From Flavobacterium circumlabens (GTDB lineage Bacteria; Bacteroidota; Bacteroidia; Flavobacteriales; Flavobacteriaceae): a DNA stretch of 64,000 nt. Positions 47,201-56,200 of the stretch are shown in pieces. The stretch covers positions 248,001 to 312,000 of the forward strand of contig NZ_SLWA01000007.1 of assembly GCF_004345565.1 (NCBI RefSeq). The letters run 5' to 3'. The position numbers and the translations under genes were made by a program. The notes under the pieces are model-generated. The model ran no database searches. It was not told the origin of the DNA and saw nothing but the letters and a program-made list of their open reading frames with translations. Every line of letters starts with the position of its first letter. The first letter of the stretch is position 1.

Positions 47201-50200
47201 AGAACACAGCTTCATGCAGAAGAAACATTTGCTGACTTTTTAAAGAAGGTAAAAAATGTGGTGGTGGAAGCATTTGACCATCAGATTTATCCGTTCGATT
47301 TATTGATAGAGGACTTAGGTTTAAACAGGGATTTGAGCCGATCTCCTTTATTTGATATTGTCGTTTTAATTCAAAACAACGAAAACAGTAACAAATTGCC
47401 AGAAATGGAAGGGGTGACTATTGAAGATCATCTGCTTATCAATGAAAAGAGTAAAGTAGATTTGAAATTGTTTTTTGTAGAAAACGAGAACGAAATTAAC
47501 CTGAATCTGGAATACAATACCGATCTTTTCGGGGAAGAAAGAATGCAAAGATTGTGCAGGCATTTTGAAGAATTAATCCGCGCAGTTGTTGAAGTACCTT
47601 CCCAAAAAATAAAAGAACTCAATTACATTACGGCTCAGGAACGTCAGCAATTATTATACGATTTTAATCAGGAATCTTTTGACTATGATGAAAAATTAAC
47701 TTTAGTTCAGTTATTTGAAAAGCAGGTTGATAAAACCCCTCATGCAATAGCACTTGAGACTTCGACAAAATCATGGACGTACGAAGAATTGAATGGCGCT
47801 GTCAATACATTTGCAAAATCTTTACAGGAAATTTCAAATGTTACTAAGGGGCTGCATGTAGGTTTAATGACCGATAGAAATGAATGGTTGATTATTGGAA
47901 TGCTTTCTATTTTAAAAGCCGGGGCAGTTTACATCCCTATAGATTTCTCCAGTCCGGCAGAACGAATACAATATATTTTATCGGATGCAAACATTTCGTT
48001 ATTAATTACGGAAAGCAGCATAATAAACGGTTTTTCCGGTTTTACTGCGAATGCTTTACGTATAGACGACATTTTTGAAGGTATTGAGAAACACGAACAA
48101 AATCTGATACCGAATTATTCGGCAGACGATTTGGCTTATGTAATTTATACGTCAGGTTCTACAGGACATCCAAAAGGAGTATTGGTCTCTCATAAAAACT
48201 GTGTGAATATGGTTAAAAATGAGCATCACATATTCAATCCGTCTACGGAAGACAGGGTGTTGCAATTTGCTTCTCCCTCTTTTGATGCTTCGATTGCTGA
48301 AATTTTTATGGCGATTACTTCGGGTGCCGGCTTAGTTTTGGCAACTAATAAAACCTTAAAAGATCTTACGGCTTTAACCCGTTATTTAAAAGAGAAGAAA
48401 GTATCTGTCGTGATTCTTCCTCCAGCGTATTTAGCAGCAATACCGGTAACAGAACTTTCCTTTTTACGATTGATAATTACGGCCGGTGATGTTGCCAACA
48501 AACAGCTGGCGATAGATTACAGCAGGGAATTAACCTATATGAATTGTTACGGTCCTACAGAATGTGCAGTATGGGCCACCATACATCAGGTGGAAGCTTC
48601 TGACCTTGATTATCAAAGATTGCCCATCGGAAAACCAATCGGCAATCTTCAGATTTATATTTTAAATGAATCCCTTCAGCCGCAGCCTATAGGAGTTCCC
48701 GGTGAAATGTACATTGGCGGTGTTGGTGTAACCCAGGGCTATTTAGGAAAAAAGGAGTTGACTGAAAAAAGCTTTTTGGAAAACCCTTTCGGTACGGGTA
48801 AAATATATAAAACCGGGGATTTGGCTTCCTGGTATTCAGACGGAAATATTGACTTTTTAGGCCGTGTAGATACACAGGTAAAAATAAGAGGTTACAGAAT
48901 AGAACTGGGAGAAATTGAAAGCGTATTGAATAATCATTCGCAAATTGCCAATTCTGCGGTAATTACCAAAGGAGAAGGGAATGACAAGCTTTTAATTGCC
49001 TACTATGAAGGAGAAAATGCCCTTCCGCTTACCGCTATTCAGGATCACCTGAAAAACTTCTTGCCGGATTATATGCTGCCTTCGTACATCGTTTATTTAG
49101 AGCAGCTGCCAAAAAATAACAGTGGTAAAATTGATAAAAAAGCACTACCGGATTATTTAGAAACGGCAGTAAAAGAAATAGTAGTTCCCAAAGACCCTAT
49201 AGAAGCCGGATTACTGGAAGTATGGCAAAATGTGTTGGGAGTTCAGGAAATTGCCATGCAGCATAATTTCTTTTCTATCGGAGGACATTCGCTGCGTGCC
49301 ATTCAATTGATGGCGCAATTATTTAAAAAACTGGAAATTAAACTGGAACTGGAAGATATTTTTATAAATCCGGTTTTCGGGGATCAGGTAAACGTCTTAA
49401 AAGCTTCCGCTAAAACAAGTTATCAGAAAATAGAAAAAGTTACCGGGCAGCCGCTCTACAAACTTTCCTATGCGCAACTGAGATTATGGCTGCTGGAACA
49501 GTTTGAAGATGAAACAGAAGCTGTAAACAGTATTCCTGTCAGCTATTGGCTTCAGGGAGATTTAAATACGGAGGCCTTAAACAATGCTTTTCAATTTGTA
49601 ATTGAAAGACATGAAAGTTTGCGAACTTCCTTTATCACAGAGCAGGGAGAAGCGTATCAAAAAATACTAACAGCAGAAGAATATTCATTTGAAGTGACGC
49701 AGGAAGATGCCACAACGGTATCAAACCCTAAAGAATATGCGCAAAACAAAGCCTTGGAATTATCCTTAATTCCATTCAATCTGGAAAAAGCGCCTTTGGT
49801 AAAAGCACATATCATTAAAGTTGCTGCTGATGAATACCTTTTCTTTCTGTGCGTTCACCATATTATTTTTGACGAGAGATCTGTTCATGTTTTCGTGAAA
49901 GAAATAATAGAAGCATACCAGGCATTTTTAAATCATACAACACCTGTATGGCCGGCATTGCCAATTCAATACAAAGACTATGCAGCCTGGCAGGAAAAAG
50001 AATTGCATACGGAACGATTATCGGTACACAGAGCCTATTGGTTAAGTCAGTTTGAAGAAGAAATAGAAGTATTAGACTTACCGACAGATTTTCCAAGACC
50101 TCCTGTACAGACCTTTCACGGTGATCAGGTTCACTTAAGCCTGAGCCCGGAAATAAGTACCGCATTCAGAGCTTGTTTAGAAGCGCAGGAAACAACGCTT

Positions 50201-53200
50201 TATATGGGCTTGGTAACGCTTGTAAAATTATTACTGCACCGTTACACCGGACAAAATGATATCATTATTGGTTCGCCATCGGCAGGCAGGGAACACCCGG
50301 ATTTAAGAGATCAAATCGGATTCTTTATCAATACACTGGTTCTGCGAACTAAATTTAACGAGGAGGAAACCTTCAATTCTCTTGCTAAAAAAGTAAAAAA
50401 CAATGTGCTGAATGCCTTCAAACATCAGGTATATCCTTTTGACTTATTGGTAAACGAACTGCAGGTAGAACGTGACATGAGCCGTTCGCCGTTATTTGAT
50501 GTCGTAGTTGTTTTGGAAAACCTGATCGATAAAAATGAAATTCCTGAATTTGAAGGTCTTTCTGTTACAGATAATCAGTTAGATGTACCGATTAGCAAAG
50601 TCGATCTGCGTTTCTACTTTATAGAAAACGAATCCAATATTTCGCTGACGTTAGAGTACAATACGGATATCTACAGCAAACATCGAATGGAAAATCTATT
50701 AGGGCATGTAAGCGCTTTAATGCATTCAGTAATCGAAGGTCCTGCAACAGCTGTAAGCAAACTAAATTATTTATCAGCAAGAGAACAAAACTGGCTGCTG
50801 AAGGAGCTGAACCAAAAAGTAGTGACCTATGATAAAAACCAGACTCTAGTCGATATTTTTGAACAGCAGGCAGCAGCAACACCTGACAATATAGCGCTTG
50901 AATTTGAAAACAAAACGTTTACTTACCAGCAGCTTAATGAACAGGCAAATCAATTGGCGCATCATTTACGTGAGGAATATCAGGTAACAAAAGGAGAAAC
51001 GATTGCGTTGATGGTAGAACGAAACGAATGGCTCATCATTGGATTCCTGGGGATTTTAAAATCCGGAGGGGTTTATCTGCCAATCGATTCAGGCAATTCG
51101 ACAGAGCGAAATAATTTTATGCTGTCAGATGCCAATGCCAAAGTCCTCATCACAGAATCCGTAAATATTTTTAATGTTGGCGACTTCAAAGGAAGCCTGT
51201 TTGCGATTGATATAGAGTTTGATTTGTTGGAAACAGCAATCGAAAACCCTGTAAAAGTAAACGACGCCTTAGATTTGTCTTATATTTATTATACTTCAGG
51301 ATCTACCGGACAGCCCAAAGGAGTGATGCTTCAGCATCGCAACGGGGTGCATATGGTGTACAATCAGAGAGAGCAGTTTAACGTAACAACAAACGATTGC
51401 ATCATTCAGTTCTCGTCCTTAATTTTTGACGGGTCTGTATTTGAATTCTTTTTAGCATTGGCTAACGGAGCCCGTTTATTAATCGCAAAAAACAACATTA
51501 TCAAAGATGCTGTCGAACTGGTAAAGTACATGGCTGCCAAAGAGGTGACAATTGCAATTTTACCGGCGGCTTATTTTTCTTTGGTTGCTGTTGACGATTT
51601 GAAATTCTTAAGAAAATTACTTTCAGTCGGAGACGCGATCAACAAAGATCAGGCAATAAAATGCAGCGCGGTTACGGATACGTACAATGGTTATGGCCCG
51701 ACAGAATGTGCGGTTTGTACCAGTCTTTATAAAATAAAACCGGAAGACAGCCAAAGAGTCAGACTGCCAATCGGAGAAGGAATCGCAAATGTTCAGGTAC
51801 ATATTCTGGATCAGGTGCTAAATTTAGTCGGGGAAGGAATTCATGGAGAAATCTGTATTTCGAGTGAAGTAGCAATTGCCAAAGGCTATTTAAACAGAGA
51901 AGAACTTTCGAATGAAAAATTTATAAAGAATCCGTTTGGTGCAGGAATGATGTACCGAACAGGAGACAAAGGAGTACGTTTAGCGGACGGAACTATTGAT
52001 TTCTTAGGACGTATCGACAATCAGGTAAAAATCAGAGGGTATCGTATCGAACTAAATGAAATTGAAAAAGTAATCCAGTCACATGCTCTGATAATTGAGA
52101 CTTTAGTGACCACATACAGCACTGACGGAGATATTGCTTTGGTCGCGTATTACACGGCTACAGCAGAAATTAGTCCGACCCTGGTGAAGGATTTTATGAA
52201 AACCTTCCTGCCTAATTATATGATTCCTCCGTATCTGATTCAATTATCAGATTTTCCACTAAACGCAAGTGGTAAAATTGATAAAAGAAAATTACCGGAA
52301 CCGGAAATCAAATTAAATACGACTTATGCAGCACCACGAAATGCCATAGAAGAAAGTCTGGCGATTATTTGGGGAGAAGTCTTAAATAAAGAAAATATCG
52401 GAATTGAAGATAATTTCTTCGAATCAGGCGGGCATTCCCTAAGAGCCATTCAGTTAATTACTAAAATTTACAAAGAACATCAGGTACAGCTGAACATTGG
52501 AGACATCTTTAGTAAACCGACTTTAATAGAGCAGGCGTTTTTGATTTCGAATTCGGATACCACAAATTACATTTCCATTCCGAAAGTGGAAGAGGAAGAT
52601 AACTATCCGCTATCCGCAACACAGTTAAGAACCTGGTTGCAGGTAGAGCAATCCAAAAATTCCATTACCCATAATGTACTGACGAGTTATATGCTTACCG
52701 GACACTTCCATAAAGAGGCTTTTGAATTTGCTTTTCAACAAGTAATTGCCCGTCATGAAAGTTTGCGTACCGTATTCGAATTGGTAAACGGATCACCAAG
52801 ACAACGTATTATAGACGCTTCGGATTTTACCATTGCAATTAATTATACTGATATTTCTAAAAATAGTGAAGCCGTAAAACAAGCGCAAAAAGCAGAACTT
52901 TCATCGAAAGTATTTCATTTAGATACAGCGCCATTATTCAATATTGATATTTTAAGGCACGAAGAAAACAAGCATGAACTGCTATTTGCCATGCATCATA
53001 TTATTTCAGATGAATGGTCGATGCAGGTGATGGTAAAAGACCTGGTGTTATTTTACAATGCTGCTGTAAATGGAATCACGAGTAATTTGGAGCCTTTGCC
53101 AATTCAGTATAAAGATTATACTGCGTGGCAGCTGGCAGAACTAAGCGGCGATAAACTAGTAGGACACAAGGAATATTGGCTGGAACAATTTAAAGGAGAC

Positions 53201-56200
53201 ATTCCGGTGCTGGAACTCGCTTCCGACAGGCAACGTCCGGAAATCATGAACCATGAAGGAGCACAATATTCTTTCAGACTGGAGGAGACAGTAAGCCAAA
53301 AACTAAAAGAATTAGCCAAAAATCAGGGTGCGACCTTATTTATGGGCGTAACTTCTTTGGTAAAAGCGTTGTTCTATAAATACACCGGAAATCAGGATAT
53401 TATAATCGGAACTCCTGTGGCGGGAAGACAACATCCGGATTTAGAAGATCAGATTGGGTTGTACCTAAACACATTAGCACTGCGATCAAGATTTTCCGGA
53501 GAAGAAGGATTCAATACCTTACTAAGCGAAGTCAAAAAAGTAAGTTTAGACGGATTCACGCATCAGGTTTATCCTTTAGATATGCTTATTGAAGATTTAG
53601 ATGTCTATCCGCCAAAAAACAGAGGCGCTCTATTTGATGTTGTGGTCATATTGCAAAATGTACAGCTGGACCTTTTGGAAGGAGTTGAAATGCAAGGCCT
53701 GGAAGTTTCAGCGCAGGGAGAAGACTTAAAAATCAGTAAAGGTGATTTGAGATTCCAATTTATGGATCAGGGAACTTTTCTCGAAGGAAGTATCGAATAC
53801 AGTACCGAATTATACGATGAAGCACGTATTTCCCGTATGGTAACCCATATGAAAAACCTGTTGACAATCATAGTAGAAACTCCGGAACAGCCTTTAAAAG
53901 AAATTCAGTATTTAGAAAATACAGAATCGGAAAATTTAGACTGGTTTGAAAAAATAATACAAAAAGAACAGCCACAATACGTACACAAAGCTTTTGAAGC
54001 AATTGTAACAGCATATCCTGAAAAGGAAGCCGTAGCACTTGAAGAAAAATCGTTTACGTATCAGCAAATCAATGGGTTTACGAATCAAATAGCCCGTTTA
54101 TTACTGGATCTTAAGGTACAGCCGGAAAATGCTGTCGGCGTATTATTGCCGTCAGGGAAAGAATTAACAGCAACGTTGATGGCGTGTTTCAAAACCGGTG
54201 CCACTTATGTTCCGATGGCTGCTGAATTTTCAAAAAACCGAACAGAGCAGGTATTTTCAGATACGAAAATGACCACTTTGATAGCCGCTGAAAAAGCCTA
54301 TAATACCTTAAATAATACAACTGATCTTTCACATACAAGACTGGAAAAAATAATATTATTTTCTGAAGAGGGAATACTAACCGTTCAGGAACGTAATGCT
54401 TCAGGCGAGTTTGTAGCATCCGATTATAGTTTAGCAAATTACAGTGAAGAAAATGTTGCAGTTGAGTATTCTATTAATAACAGCAGTTATATTTTCTACA
54501 GCTCCGGTACCACCGGAAAATCGAAAGCCATTGTTGGAGATCAGGAAAGTATTGCACACTATATCAACTGGCACAAAAACACTTTTGGGTTTGATACTGA
54601 AAGCCGTGTAAGCCAGATTGCTTCAGTCACTTTTGATGCCAGTTTAAAAGACATCTTAACGAGTTTGATTTCAGGAAGCTGTCTTTGTATTCCGGCTCCG
54701 AAAACGCGCGAGAATATGGTGTTGTTAAGCCAATGGCTTTCAGCAGAAAAAGTAACCATTTTGCAGACCGTTCCCTCTTTATTCCGATTATTGACGAACA
54801 GTCTGGTGGAACAGAATATTGCTTTAGAAGAGATAAAAGAAGTGGTTCTGGCCGGAGAGAAATTATACGGTCGTGATGTTGCTTTATGGCGCTCGCTTTC
54901 CGGACACACAGGCCGCATGAGCAACTTGTACGGACTTACCGAAACTACGGTTTTGAAAAGCTGTTACCACATTCCATCTGGAGATTTAGATCCCGGAACC
55001 GTTTTACCGGTGGGACAAGCCATCAATAACAGTATGATCGCTGTAATCAACGATAACGGACTTAGCATGTGGGGAGAAATTGGTGAAGTCTATATCAGAA
55101 GTCCATACATCAGTAAAGGCTATTTGGATCAGGAACTTACGGCAGCATTATTGGTACAAAATCCGTTGGTTAGCGATCGTGAAGATTTAGTTTGCAGGAC
55201 AGGCGATTTGGGTCGTTATGACAGCGACGGAAACCTGGAAATTCTGGGAAGAATTGACGATCAGATCAAATTGCACGGCATACGTGTAGAACTGGATGGT
55301 ATTCGCAGTTCTTTACTAAATTTAGAAGGAGTTAGTCAGGTTGAACTTTTGTTGCACAATGATGCGACAGCAGATTCTCTACTATGTTATTATACCGGAA
55401 CAGAATACGGCTCAGGCGAATTACGTTTGCTTTTATCAGCCGAGTTAGACCGCAGCAGTATTCCGGATTACTTTATTTACGTAGCAGAATTTCCGTTGAC
55501 CTTAAACGGTAAAGTCGACAAACGTGCCTTACCAAAACCATCAGAATTATTGCGAGGCAGTAATTATGAAATGCCGAGTGGTTCGATTGAAACGTCACTA
55601 AGCAATATCTGGGCAGAATTGTTAAGCATTCCGCAAAGCAGTATCGGAAGAAACGATTCGTTTTTTGATTTAGGCGGTTCGTCTTTAAAAGCGATTCAAT
55701 TGATTTCCAGAGTGTATAAAAATCACGAGGTACAATTAAGCATCGGAGAAATTTTCAATCACTCCGCATTAAAAGCACAGGCTTCCTTAATAGCTGCATC
55801 AAAAGGAGATACCGTATACAGTTCGATTAAACAGGCGGCAGAGCAGGATGATTATGCCTTGTCACATGCACAGCGTCGTTTATGGGTACAGGAAACACAA
55901 CAGCAAAACGGGGAAAGCACCTTTAATATCTTTATGCGTTACCAAATGGAGGGTAAACTTCAGATAGAAATACTACAGGAAGCCTTTGACCAGATTATAA
56001 ACCGTCACGAAAGTTTGCGAACCATCTTTGTTTTAAAAAATGGAGAACCAAGACAAAAAATCCAATCCATGCAGGAGCAATCTTTTGAATTGGAATTTGA
56101 AGATCTTCAGGGAATCAAAGAACAGCAGGTAATTATTGATAAAGAGGTTCAAAACCTTGCTTACCATCCTTTTGATCTTCAAAACGGACCGTTGATGAAA

